Below, piece by piece: positions 10,477-19,102 of a DNA stretch of 64,000 nt. Origin of the DNA: an uncultured Pirellulales bacterium (GTDB lineage Bacteria; Planctomycetota; Planctomycetia; Pirellulales; Thermoguttaceae). Where the stretch lies: contig CALLPE010000018.1 of the NCBI GenBank assembly GCA_938015445.1, positions 62,001 through 126,000 on the forward strand, read 5' to 3'. The position numbers and the translations under genes were made by a program. A model generated the notes under the pieces. It was not told the origin of the DNA. It was given only the letters and a program-made list of their open reading frames with translations, and searched no databases. The stretch's first letter is position 1. Each line of letters opens with the position of its first letter.

Positions 10477-11157
10477 AGGGTTTCGTTCCCGACGATCAAG
10501 GCCCTATTCCAAGCGATTGCAACAGCCCGAAAGAAACTCATCCCCAGCGATTCGGACATTGCGACTGGCGCTGCCGGCGCACCGGACGGATAAACTCTGC
10601 AACTTGTTTGTCCTTGCGTCTTAGGATCTGAGTCTTAACCGACGACAGACCGTTGACGGCCATGCGCTCCCAGACCCTGCCCATAAGCCGCAGGAACCGT
10701 CGACTATCTTGCAATCCCATTGTGGGGTTTCCGTTAAGGAATTGCTTTCCGCCCCTTCGTTTTTGTCGGGTTGCGCTGCGCGCAAGAGTCCCGAGGGGAC
10801 AACGGGCACAGTGCCGGTACGGAATCGCCGAATTGCGCGAAACGCGGTAAAAAATGCATCCATCGCTCGTCAGCACCGCGAGCGTCGGTGCCACACCGTG
10901 CAACGACGCAACCAAAACCCCGCACGCGGCGAGCAGAAGGGCCGTTCTTAGCCCATACGCCGGACTAAGTTATCCCGGCATGTGCATTTTGTACATCTTA
11001 ACAAAACGCTGTGTTGCGCAGTTGCTATGAATCCCTTGTGAATCCCTTTTTGTCCTCCAAGTCCACAAAGTTTACTGAACCGGAATATTCCGACAAGCCG
11101 ATAAGCTGCAATGGCGTTCTCCACACACGCAGTGCGCTTGTTGCGCCGAGGTTAGCC
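10477..11157. other. Divergent spacer between ATP synthase operon and DUF11 gene
   Basis: These 681 bp should hold the promoters for the ATP synthase operon (minus) and the DUF11 protein gene (plus). I found no convincing -35/-10 pair. A minus-strand frame at 10538-10915 (125 residues) has no recognisable domain and an Arg/Cys-rich composition unlike the neighbours; I do not call it a gene. A direct repeat TGAATCCCTT occurs at about 11027 and 11038, shortly before the DUF11 start. Confidence 0.4.
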
Positions 11158-13875
11158 ATGAGCAAGCACAAGCTGGCCGCAGTCGTTCTGGCAGCGGTGG
11201 TCTGTGTAGCAGTAGGGATTGGAGTTTCCCTCGCCCAGACTACGCCGCCTGCCCGAGCACGCAGCGCCCCTTTGGTCGAAGACCTACAACAAATAGGCAA
11301 CAATTTGTTTGGCGGTCTTTTACCCGCACGCAAACCACAAGAGGCGACTCCAAGACCGGGTTCCGCGCGGATAGTCACTTCTGACGACGAGGAAGACGAA
11401 GAGGCCACTGGGCCGACAGTCAGCTCGCGCTATCGGCCTGTCGCGCCGCAATCGCCCGCCGTCCGAAGTTCGCTGACGCCTTCCGGCGCTGAGCCGGTCG
11501 TCCGTCCCGCAGCGCCGACGGCCGCCGGAGCGACGCGGCGTTCGGCCGTGCCATTGCCCGCTGCGGCTGGCGCGACCGACGATCCTGTCGATGCGCGAAC
11601 GGTACGTGTGGCAAAGCCCGGGCCGCCTCAACCGCCAGTGGGCAGCGCAGGGATGGAGCCTGAGTCGAGGGAAACCGGCTCGCAGTTGCCACCATTGCAT
11701 CAGCGACTGGCCACGTTCCGGCAATCGCCTTTCGCCGGGTCGGCTCAGAAGCCGGAGCAGATTCAAGGGCGCGTTGGTTCTTCGGTGGCCGCAGGAGAAT
11801 CATCAGTAGCTTCCAGTCCGCCTGCGGTTTCCCAGCCTTTACCGACACCCGCAGTCCGCACAGGGGAGGTCCCGGCGCGCCCTGCCGTGCCACCGCAAAC
11901 GGCCCGGCGGCCGGTTGTCGCCAGCGACGTTGAAGCGGAGTCGCCGGAGAACCGGCCCGTACGTCCCTACGTTCCAAATGATGCTGGTTTGAGCACCTCT
12001 GCTGGAGCCTTGCAGCAGCCGACGCCTGCCGCTGCCCCGGCGACTGGGCAAAGGCTTTTGCAACCGGGCACCACCGTCATTTCGCCTGCCCTGCCGTCGG
12101 CCATTCCGGCGCGCAGCACTGTCGGCGGAACGTCGACTGCACGCGCCACCGGGGCGGTAGCGCCAGGCTCGACCACGGTGCGTGGCGTTACAGCCACATC
12201 GCAGGGCAAGGCCGACGCCCGCGAAGGTCTGATCCTCAACCGAAAGAGTCCGGTGATCGGCGTCGAGACGCTGGGGCCGCGGCGGATTCTGGTTGGCAAG
12301 GAATCGACCTATCAGATCACGGTACACAACGCCGGCGAGGTGGCGGCAGAGGAATTGGTGCTGTTCGTCAATTTGCCCAATTGGACAGACATCTTAGGCG
12401 CGGAGGTCAGCACCGGCAGCACGCAGGTGGTACCGGCGGGCGACGGGGCGCGAACATTCTTGTGGAGAGTGGGTCATCTGCCGGGGACGGCCAAAGAGCG
12501 GCTGGCACTGCGGATTGTGCCGCGCGAAAGCCGGCCGCTGGACCTGGCGGTGCGTTGGGAATATAAGCCCACTTTGTCTCAAGCCGTAATCGAGGTGCAA
12601 GAGCCGAAGCTTGCGCTGCGGATGGAGGGGCCGCGCGAGGTGATGTACGGCAAGAAGGAGCTGTTTACGCTCCGCTTGTCTAACACGGGCAACGGCGACG
12701 CCGAGAACGTAGTCATCACTCTGATGCCGCTGACGCCTGGCGAGCAACCGGTGTCGCAGAACATCGGCACCATCCCGGCCGGAGAAGAAAGGGCCATCGA
12801 GGTGGAACTGACGGCTCGCCACGCCGGCCAACTGCAAATGACCGCCCTGGCCAAGGCCGACGGCAACTTCGAGGCTCAACTGGCCGAAAAAATCGTGGTG
12901 CGGCGTGCAGCCTTGCAGATCGAAGTGGACGGGCCACAGGTGCAGTACGTCGGCGCTGTGGCCACTTATCGCATTCGCGTGCGGAACACCGGCACAGCGC
13001 CGGCGCGGAACGTGCAACTTACAGCCGCCATCCCGCCGGGCGGGAAGTACATCTCGGGCATCGACGGCGCGAAGCAGGAAGCCAACGGCACCAAGCTGCA
13101 CTGGACGCTGGATTCGCTCAATCCTACTGTGGAGCAGACGTACTTGCTGCGTTGCACGCTGAGCTTGCCAGGCGACAGCCGGATGGAAGTCAGTTGCGCC
13201 GCCGAAGACGAATTGGCGGCAGCCGCCGTGGCCATTACCCGCGTGGAAGCCGTCGCCGACCTTGTACTAGATATCAAAGACCCAGCCGGCCCCGTCCCGC
13301 TGGGCGAAGAGGCGGTGTACATACTCCAGGTGCGCAACCGCGGAACCAAAAGCGCCGAAGGCGTGCAGGCCATGGCCTTCTTTTCCCGCGGCGTCGAACC
13401 GGTGGCCGCCGAAGGGGCCGAACATCACATGGCGCCGGGGCAGGTGATCTTTCACGCGATTGGGCCGATCGCGCCGGGCGGCGAAGTTACCCTGCGGGTA
13501 CGTGCCCGGGCCGAAACTGCCGGAAACCACGTGTTCCGGGCCGAGGTGCATTGCAAAGCGCTGGGCACCCGACTGGCAAGCGAGCGAACCACGCTGTTCT
13601 ACCAGGACCGTGCCGGGGTCGGGCAGGCCAATCGTCCGTCCCCCCTCGGCCCTGCGCCGCTGGCACCGGTCGAGTCTGGGCCTGTGACGTCGCCGCCACT
13701 GCACTCTCCTGCGCCGATGGGGCCGCGCACCGCCGAGCGTCCACAGTATCCAACGTCGCCGCCCACGTCGTCCGCCGCGTCGCCGGCGCCCATGTCGCCT
13801 CCCATGGGGCCGTCCATGTCGCCTCCAATATCCCCGCTGCAAACCCCCATGCAACCGCCGCCGGTCAATCGGTGA
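11158..13875 (+). CDS. Exported protein with four DUF11-type beta domains
   Basis: The start was placed at MSKHKLAAVVLAAVV, with GAGG 7 nt upstream; the frame is open for 49 more codons but that part is not signal-like. Residues 1-28 are a signal peptide. Residues about 30-360 are low complexity, rich in Pro, Ala, Ser and Val. Four DUF11/CARDB-like beta-sandwich units follow at about 365-480, 484-580, 584-700 and 701-815. Each begins with a phrase such as VETLGPRRILVGKESTYQI or LRMEGPREVMYGKKELFTL and contains the 'N-x-G-x-A-E/R-x-V' strand. The tail is Pro/Met/Ser repeats (PTSPP, PMSPPMGPSM). Such proteins are cell-surface or cell-wall-like structural proteins in planctomycetes; the role here is unknown. 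The last codons run into a GAGCGG/CCGCTC hairpin at 13873-13891. Confidence 0.8.
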   Translation: MSKHKLAAVVLAAVVCVAVGIGVSLAQTTPPARARSAPLVEDLQQIGNNLFGGLLPARKPQEATPRPGSARIVTSDDEEDEEATGPTVSSRYRPVAPQSPAVRSSLTPSGAEPVVRPAAPTAAGATRRSAVPLPAAAGATDDPVDARTVRVAKPGPPQPPVGSAGMEPESRETGSQLPPLHQRLATFRQSPFAGSAQKPEQIQGRVGSSVAAGESSVASSPPAVSQPLPTPAVRTGEVPARPAVPPQTARRPVVASDVEAESPENRPVRPYVPNDAGLSTSAGALQQPTPAAAPATGQRLLQPGTTVISPALPSAIPARSTVGGTSTARATGAVAPGSTTVRGVTATSQGKADAREGLILNRKSPVIGVETLGPRRILVGKESTYQITVHNAGEVAAEELVLFVNLPNWTDILGAEVSTGSTQVVPAGDGARTFLWRVGHLPGTAKERLALRIVPRESRPLDLAVRWEYKPTLSQAVIEVQEPKLALRMEGPREVMYGKKELFTLRLSNTGNGDAENVVITLMPLTPGEQPVSQNIGTIPAGEERAIEVELTARHAGQLQMTALAKADGNFEAQLAEKIVVRRAALQIEVDGPQVQYVGAVATYRIRVRNTGTAPARNVQLTAAIPPGGKYISGIDGAKQEANGTKLHWTLDSLNPTVEQTYLLRCTLSLPGDSRMEVSCAAEDELAAAAVAITRVEAVADLVLDIKDPAGPVPLGEEAVYILQVRNRGTKSAEGVQAMAFFSRGVEPVAAEGAEHHMAPGQVIFHAIGPIAPGGEVTLRVRARAETAGNHVFRAEVHCKALGTRLASERTTLFYQDRAGVGQANRPSPLGPAPLAPVESGPVTSPPLHSPAPMGPRTAERPQYPTSPPTSSAASPAPMSPPMGPSMSPPISPLQTPMQPPPVNR

Positions 13876-13943
13876 GCGGCGGAACACCGCTCGGATGGAT
13901 GCCCTGCTGAAGTCGGCACAAAATCGCGCTGCCGTTGTGCCGC

Positions 13944-15059
13944 TTAAGCTTCTGCTGATTTCTCCCATGCCAGAGTCGTGCCGCGCGGCAGTACGGCGTG
14001 AATCATCAGCAGTTCGCCGACAGTTTCTGGCGACAACAGTCCCACCAGACGGCCGTGGCGGTCGACAGCGGCCAGTGCCGGGCAAGCGCATTGCTGCATC
14101 TGCCGCAGAGCGTGTTCCAGCGGAGCTTCGGCGGGAATAATCGGCACATTGCGGTGCATGACCTCGAAGACCGGCGTGTCCATGCCCTGTCGGCGATAAC
14201 CTGCGATCAGATCATCTCGGGTGAGAATTCCCACGACCGTGCCTTGCGCGTCCACGACGGGAAACTCGTGCTGACCGGTGCGCAACAGCGTATTGATTGC
14301 TTGTTGCAGCGTGGCGTCGGCTTCGATGACTACAAAGTTGGTGATCATTGCATCGCGGACTAGCAGTCCTTGCGCGATTTCCTTCATCTGAGCGAAGGAC
14401 GACTCTTGGGCGGCGGCCAGGTAAACGAACAGGGCGATGAATAGCAGCATGGGGTTGCCGAACAGACCGGCCAGCCCCAACAGGAAAGCCATTCCTTGCC
14501 CGATCCGCGCGGCTATTTGCGTAGCTGTCGCATAGGGCACGAAAAGCGCTAACACTGCCCGCAGCACCCGACCGCCGTCCATCGGAAACGCAGGAAGCAA
14601 GTTGAACAGCACTAGCCAGACGTTCACCACCGCTACTTTGGTAAGCAAGCCCAGATGTGCAGAGGCAAACTCCTGAATCTGCCACAGTTCGCCTGGGTAG
14701 TTGAGAAGATAGAACAATATCCCTGCGATGAGCAGGTTGACCATTGGACCGGCCAGGGCAACGGTGATTTCCTGCACCGGCTTGTCCGGCATCCGTTGCA
14801 GGCGCGCTACACCGCCGATAGGCAGCAAAGTTATATCTGGTGTGGATATGCCGAACAAGCGCGCCGCCAAGGCGTGACCCAACTCGTGCAACAACACGCA
14901 ACCGAACAGTACGACGATAAAAGCTACGCCTACTACCGCCGCATCGGCCCCGCCCTGTGCGTAATATGCCAGCGCTACCCAGGCCAGTAACAGCAGAAAA
15001 GTGACGTGAATCTTCACATCGGTGCCCGCTATCCGAGCAATCTTGATCGACCAGCCCAT
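13944..15059 (-). CDS. Site-2 protease (M50 family) with paired CBS domains
   Basis: This 371-residue integral membrane metalloprotease has the zinc motif HELGH at 58-62 and the second motif NLLPAFPMDGGR, which supplies the third ligand. Six or so hydrophobic segments lie before residue 220. Two CBS domains follow, covering about 225-345 (DAMITNFVVIEADATL and VMHRNVPIIPAEAPL), and probably bind an adenosine nucleotide that controls the protease. Start MGWSIKIARI has GGAGG 8 nt upstream. This architecture is the intramembrane-cleaving protease group III with C-terminal CBS pair; substrates are usually membrane-bound anti-sigma factors, and none is encoded next to it. Confidence 0.93.
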   Translation of the reverse strand: MGWSIKIARIAGTDVKIHVTFLLLLAWVALAYYAQGGADAAVVGVAFIVVLFGCVLLHELGHALAARLFGISTPDITLLPIGGVARLQRMPDKPVQEITVALAGPMVNLLIAGILFYLLNYPGELWQIQEFASAHLGLLTKVAVVNVWLVLFNLLPAFPMDGGRVLRAVLALFVPYATATQIAARIGQGMAFLLGLAGLFGNPMLLFIALFVYLAAAQESSFAQMKEIAQGLLVRDAMITNFVVIEADATLQQAINTLLRTGQHEFPVVDAQGTVVGILTRDDLIAGYRRQGMDTPVFEVMHRNVPIIPAEAPLEHALRQMQQCACPALAAVDRHGRLVGLLSPETVGELLMIHAVLPRGTTLAWEKSAEA

Positions 15060-15109
15060 CGCTTATCCTCCGGTGGTGCGTATTGTCCGACTGCTGTATT
15101 TCGTTGTAC

Positions 15110-15235
15110 AGTTTCTCGGTGGTCGAAAGGAGTCTCTCGGTGGTCGAAGGCGGTTTCTCGGTGGTTGAAGGCGGTTTCTCGGTGGTTGAAGGCAGTCTGT
15201 CGGTGGTCGCAGGCAGTCTGTCGGTGGTTGAAGAC
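15110..15235. repeat. 21-bp tandem repeat, 6 units, upstream of the site-2 protease gene
   Basis: Six consecutive 21-bp units start at 15110, 15131, 15152, 15173, 15194 and 15215, all built on the core CTCGGTGGT(C/T)GAA. The third and fourth units are identical. A seventh, broken unit begins at 15236. The array lies 50 bp upstream of the protease start and within its likely 5' leader. Confidence 0.92.
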
Positions 15236-15488
15236 AGTTCTCTTTGGATTTCAGATGCGCGAAGCGAACATCATGTTACGGTCCTGCTGGTTTTGGATTG
15301 ATTTTGTACCGCTCCGCGCTGGTCTGTTGCTGCCGCCCAGGCGTACAAGTGCTCAGTGGGCACTTCTGGTGGGCGGAGTTCAGTTGGTCGGCGACTGACG
15401 CCGCAAGGCAAAACCCCCCGGTGCATGGGAGCTTTTTTCTCCGGCGCGAAATCCGCGTGCTGAGCTTTCGCCCAAGCCAGTGAAGATG

Positions 15489-15884
15489 TTAGTGGCTGCC
15501 CCAGTACTGCCGCATGTTGCCGGCGAACTCGGCAAACGATTCGAATATCCCGTGCTCGTCCCACATGAACTCGATTTCGCCCGGCAATGATTTCAGGTAG
15601 CGAAGAACGCCCTCCAGGTCGTGCCGGCAGCAACTGGAACAGGCGGCGACTTCCACATGTCCGGCATCTTTGGCGCTGAGCAGCAAAACCACGAAGTTGC
15701 CCGCCGATACCATCTGGCCGCACCGGCGGCAGGTGCGAATCTTTTGCAGGCAATCGTTGATCAGCTCCGCGTACTCGCGGTGCAGAGGGATGTCTTTGAT
15801 GCGGGCAAGTTCGTTCCTCAGGTCGGCTTCGTGCCAGCGCGGCTCATAGAACTCTTCGACCCATATGACAAATCGTGTACTCAT
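15489..15884 (-). CDS. Conserved-looking small protein with two cysteine pairs
   Basis: I do not recognise this family. The frame could begin at any of four nearby Met codons between 15884 and 15944; MSTRFVIWVEEFYEPRW (132 residues) was preferred as the most compact, but no start has a strong ribosome site. The centre contains CRRCGQ and, about 30 residues later, CSSCCRHDLEG, a spacing suggestive of a zinc ribbon or knuckle. The C-terminus is acidic and aromatic (FMWDEHGIFESFAEF). It is transcribed toward the site-2 protease gene but 430 bp away, so they need not be linked. Confidence 0.6.
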   Translation of the reverse strand: MSTRFVIWVEEFYEPRWHEADLRNELARIKDIPLHREYAELINDCLQKIRTCRRCGQMVSAGNFVVLLLSAKDAGHVEVAACSSCCRHDLEGVLRYLKSLPGEIEFMWDEHGIFESFAEFAGNMRQYWGSH

Positions 15885-16196
15885 GGCCACCATCAGCTTT
15901 TCTACAGTTGACCGGATATTGTCCCTGCCGACGCTCATGCGCAACGCCGCGACCTACTCGGATTGGCAAACAGCAGAGCTTCGACGAAAACGCGAAAAAG
16001 CTGCCGATGCCATGTGCAGGGAATTTGGCCTTGGGTGGCGCCGACTTTTACCTTACCGGAGAAAATCTGTGGATGCCATGAGGCGATGCGCCGTTTGGCT
16101 GAAATGCGTTCTGCCCGCAAAATCTGCTCCGACGTGAGCTTTGTCCGAGGGCGCGGCGAGACAACGGACGACGGCCCACAAAGACAGGCGGCGCGG

Positions 16197-17066
16197 CTAA
16201 ACATCTTCCAGGGCAAGGATGACCAGTCGGTGCTGGTCGGCGAAGTGGCGCACGGCAGGTTCATCCAGCACGATCGTCCGTCCGGCTTCGATGGCCAACA
16301 CGCGGGCCCCTGCGGCGACCATCGTCTGAAGGGTCAGCAGTCCGACCGTGGGGACGTCGAACCGCATGTCCTGTTGCGGCTTGGCCACTTTGACCACCGT
16401 GAACTCGCCGCTGGGGCAAAGCTCGCCGGCGCGGCGGATGCACTGGTCGGTGCCCTCGATGGCCTCCACGGCCAGCACGGCTTGGTTCTTGACCGCTACG
16501 CTTTGGCCGATATCCAATTGCCCCAACTGCTTGGCGATCCGCCAGCCGAAGGCAATGTCTTTCTGCTGGGCTGCCGTGGGGCCGCGGCGCGTCAGTTGGC
16601 CGGGCCGCACCAGCAATTGAGGCACGAAATCGGTAGCCGGCACGAAACGGATCCCTTCTTTGGCGAAACCCTCTACGACTGTCGTCAGCAACGTGTCGTC
16701 GCGGCAATCTTTGCGGCGCGTCAGAAAGTGGGGTAAGAACAGGCCAATGGCCCGCAAATCGGGCAGATTACGCAACCACGCCCAACGCTGGAATAAAAGC
16801 ACCTTGTGTATCTTGCCGGCCATTGTAGCCACGTGCACTCCATGACGACGAAACCATCGCACCGCGCTGCCGAAGCGGGCCAGGCCGTTCCAGCGGAAGT
16901 GATGGCACACGTCGGCCAGGCGCGGGTCGGCATGTCCGAGCACTCCCAGGCAGCAGATTTCGTATTCGGCCCGCCGCAGAGCATCGGCTACTGCCAGCGG
17001 ATAATCGCCCCAGCCAGCCAGCAAACCGATTGGTCCACAGCCGGCGTTTGATTGGCTCCGTTGCAT
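16197..17066 (-). CDS. lpxI: UDP-2,3-diacylglucosamine pyrophosphatase LpxI
   Basis: LpxI hydrolyses UDP-2,3-diacylglucosamine to lipid X in lipid A synthesis. The protein (289 residues from the chosen start) has the family's N-terminal GPIGLLAGWGDYPLAVADAL and the C-terminal catalytic half with VEAIEGTDQCIRRAG and KPQQDMRFDVPTVGLLTLQT. The frame is open 23 codons further upstream (to 17135), but that part does not resemble LpxI and no start has a clear ribosome site, so the start is uncertain. It follows lpxD in the same direction after about 130 bp, forming a two-gene lipid A unit; lpxA, lpxB and lpxC are not in the window. Confidence 0.9.
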   Translation of the reverse strand: MQRSQSNAGCGPIGLLAGWGDYPLAVADALRRAEYEICCLGVLGHADPRLADVCHHFRWNGLARFGSAVRWFRRHGVHVATMAGKIHKVLLFQRWAWLRNLPDLRAIGLFLPHFLTRRKDCRDDTLLTTVVEGFAKEGIRFVPATDFVPQLLVRPGQLTRRGPTAAQQKDIAFGWRIAKQLGQLDIGQSVAVKNQAVLAVEAIEGTDQCIRRAGELCPSGEFTVVKVAKPQQDMRFDVPTVGLLTLQTMVAAGARVLAIEAGRTIVLDEPAVRHFADQHRLVILALEDV

Positions 17067-17195
17067 TTTCGGCAAGGGTTTCAGAACTACGCGCTTGCAA
17101 CCCGTTGGGCTTTGTCGGCAAATGGCATTCAGCATGCTGTTAGGCGGTGCTGTTGACTAAGCCAGATGGTGTTGGCCAAGCCGGCACTGCCGCTG

Positions 17196-18311
17196 TTAAG
17201 CCGCCTGGCGGTCGGCGCGCTGGCGCTCAAGCGGCGATTCGTCGGGACTGGTGTTCCCTGCGGCCAGGGCACTTTTCAGGCGCTGGACTTCGGCGGTCAG
17301 CCGCTCGATGGTCTTGGCCATGTCTTTGATTTGTTGGCGCATTTCGGGCAGCTTGGAGATGAGGGCCTGTTTGATTTTTTGCTCGCGTTCTGGGGTGGCG
17401 GGAATGCCAATCATCCGCTCGCCATCGGAGACGTTTTTGCTCACTCCGGCTTTTGCTCCCAGCACCGCCTTGTTGCCGATGTGGACGTGATCGCGTACCC
17501 CCACCTGCCCGGCCATGACCACGTAATCGCCCGTGGTCGTGCTGCCGGCGATGCCCACCTGGGAGCAGAGCATGTTATGCCGACCGATGTGGCAATTGTG
17601 GGCCACCACCACCAGGTCGTCGATTTTGGTGCCTTCGCCGATTACCGTCGGACCGTATGTACCCCGGTCGATGGTGCTGCCTGCGCCGACCTCCACGTCG
17701 GCCTCCAGAACCACATTGCCCAGTTGTGCGGACAATTGATGTCGTCCCTCGACCAGTTCGTACCCGAAACCGTACGCCCCCAGTATCACTCCGGCATGAA
17801 TCGTGCAGCGGGGACCGACGACCGTATTTTCGTATAGCACGGCGTTGGGAAAGATGGTCACATCGCGGCCGATGCGGCAACCAGCCATGATATGCACGCC
17901 ACTGTGAATCACCGTTCCGCTGCCGATGACCACGTCGTCGCCGATGGTGGCAAACGGGTGGATATCGACATCCTCGGCGATCTGAGCGCTGGGACTTACC
18001 ACCGCCAGAGGACTGATGCCGATGCGCTGGCGCCGTCGGGCAGGGCGGAAGAACTTTACTATTTCGGAAAAGGCCCTGTGCGCCTGCTCCACCTCGATTA
18101 CCGGCAGTCCAGGGATGGTCGTTCCGCAGCGGACTACCGCGGCACCGGCGCGGCACTTCTCCAAGTCGGTTTTTTTGGCGTGTTCGTCGATAAGGGTGAT
18201 TTGCCCGGGCTGGGCATCCACCAGCGGCGCAGCGTCGTGTATCACCACGCTGGCGTCCCCCACTACCCGACCACCCACCAGCGCCGCCAACTCACCCAAT
18301 GTGGCCTGCAT
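17196..18311 (-). CDS. lpxD: UDP-3-O-acylglucosamine N-acyltransferase
   Basis: LpxD adds the second acyl chain to UDP-3-O-acylglucosamine in lipid A synthesis. The start was placed at MQATLGELAALVGG, with AAGGA 10 nt upstream; the 68 codons open upstream translate the 8-bp repeat and are not part of the enzyme. Residues 1-100 are the uridine-binding domain. From about 115 to 310 hexapeptide repeats form a left-handed beta-helix (SPSAQIAEDVDIHPFATIGD, VVIGSGTVIHSGVHI). VAHNCHIGRHNMLCSQVGIAG contains the catalytic His. The C-terminus is a coiled coil (LPEMRQQIKDMAKTIERLTA). At 371 residues it is slightly longer than E. coli LpxD. Confidence 0.95.
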   Translation of the reverse strand: MQATLGELAALVGGRVVGDASVVIHDAAPLVDAQPGQITLIDEHAKKTDLEKCRAGAAVVRCGTTIPGLPVIEVEQAHRAFSEIVKFFRPARRRQRIGISPLAVVSPSAQIAEDVDIHPFATIGDDVVIGSGTVIHSGVHIMAGCRIGRDVTIFPNAVLYENTVVGPRCTIHAGVILGAYGFGYELVEGRHQLSAQLGNVVLEADVEVGAGSTIDRGTYGPTVIGEGTKIDDLVVVAHNCHIGRHNMLCSQVGIAGSTTTGDYVVMAGQVGVRDHVHIGNKAVLGAKAGVSKNVSDGERMIGIPATPEREQKIKQALISKLPEMRQQIKDMAKTIERLTAEVQRLKSALAAGNTSPDESPLERQRADRQAA

Positions 18312-18450
18312 GCGTCGGAGTCCTTTCCGTAGCGATGCCCTGTGAGCCTGTTGCTGCGGCAGGCGCACCGTTGCTACTGCGCACCGCCGGGTTTGTAGGC
18401 CAGCAAGATACCGCATTTCGCCCTTGACAGCAAGGTCAATCCCTGCACAA

Positions 18451-18522
18451 ACGCCACAACGCCACAACGCCACAACGCCACAATGCCACAACCCCACAAC
18501 CCGACAACGCCACAACGCGATA
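18451..18522. repeat. 8-bp tandem repeat, 9 units
   Basis: Nine uninterrupted 8-bp units based on ACGCCACA run from 18451 to 18522; the first four are perfect, later ones have one or two changes (ATGCCACA, ACCCCACA, ACCCGACA, ACGCGATA). The array lies about 140 bp upstream of the lpxD start. Confidence 0.95.
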
Positions 18523-18571
18523 ACAACAACGCGTTAACAAGTGCGTCGCTTTACCAGTAGCGGCGGTGGCG

Positions 18572-18721
18572 TCAACACTTGCGCAAGCATAACCGTAAGA
18601 TCAACACTTGTGCGCAAGAGTAACGTTAAAATCAGCAGTTGCGCAAGCGTAACGGTAAGATTAGCACTTGCCCAAGGATCACGTTAGGATCAGCACTTCC
18701 GCAATAGGATCAGCACTTCGG
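18572..18721. repeat. 29-bp tandem repeat, about 5 units
   Basis: Units begin with TCAACACTTG or TCAGCACTT at 18572, 18601, 18632, 18661, 18690 and 18710. Unit lengths are 29, 31, 29, 29 and 20 bp before decay. Shared core: CACTTGCGCAAGC followed by TAACG and TAAGA. Copies differ at roughly a fifth of positions. Confidence 0.85.
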
Positions 18722-18831
18722 TAATCGCTGCGGCGATTTCGATACTTTCCCTATCGCGGTCGTGCGGGGGGCGATTGGTACCCTGGCAGCCGCAGCCGTC
18801 GGCCCGGCGTCGCGCTATAGCCTACCGCAGC

Positions 18832-18945
18832 GCCAGTAAGTGACTACATTGCAAGGATGTAGTCGCGGCGCCGGCGTGTCATCGCATAGCAAGCGTCTAA
18901 TCGCGGCGCAAGCGTGTAATCGGGGCTCATGTATGTAATCAGCGC
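18832..18945. repeat. 19-bp tandem repeat, 5-6 units
   Basis: Exact 19-bp units start at 18851, 18870, 18889, 18908 and 18927, with consensus GCAAGCGTGTAATCGCGGC; a more diverged unit precedes at 18832. The first units include the GACTACAT/ATGTAGTC hairpin. Confidence 0.88.
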
Positions 18946-19102
18946 CGAAGTAAAATGCTGGTTTTTGCGCTGTGCTGTTGCGATAATATGGGCGGTGCAG
19001 TCGTTTGGGCAGATGTCGGAGCAGCCGTGTGCGGCTTACCACCGCCGAGTGCGTCCGATGGGGTATCCTAGGGCATTCACAAGCTCTGGAAGGGCACTAA
19101 TC

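Larger units (their letters stand above)
18312..19102. other. Divergent repeat-rich spacer between lpxD and NHL protein gene
   Basis: This 790-bp region separates divergent genes and holds three different tandem arrays (8, 29 and 19 bp, listed separately). A perfect 8-bp stem GACTACAT/ATGTAGTC, extendable to 10 bp with one wobble pair, lies at 18840-18866 with a 7-nt loop. I see no convincing promoter, although one must exist for each direction. Confidence 0.6.

Noticed and set aside
10538..10915. 125-codon minus-strand frame upstream of the ATP synthase operon
   Set aside because: No ribosome site, no domain and a composition unlike the neighbouring genes.
12394..13101. Long minus-strand frame inside the DUF11 gene
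   Set aside because: Antisense frame of a GC-rich gene; no family resemblance.
13873..13891. Rho-independent terminator after the DUF11 gene
   Set aside because: The GAGCGG/CCGCTC hairpin is real but no T-run follows, so only noted in the gene entry.
15110..15235. CRISPR array
   Set aside because: The 21-bp units abut each other without unique spacers.
18451..18945. CRISPR array
   Set aside because: Units are gapless tandem copies without spacers, and no cas gene is nearby.
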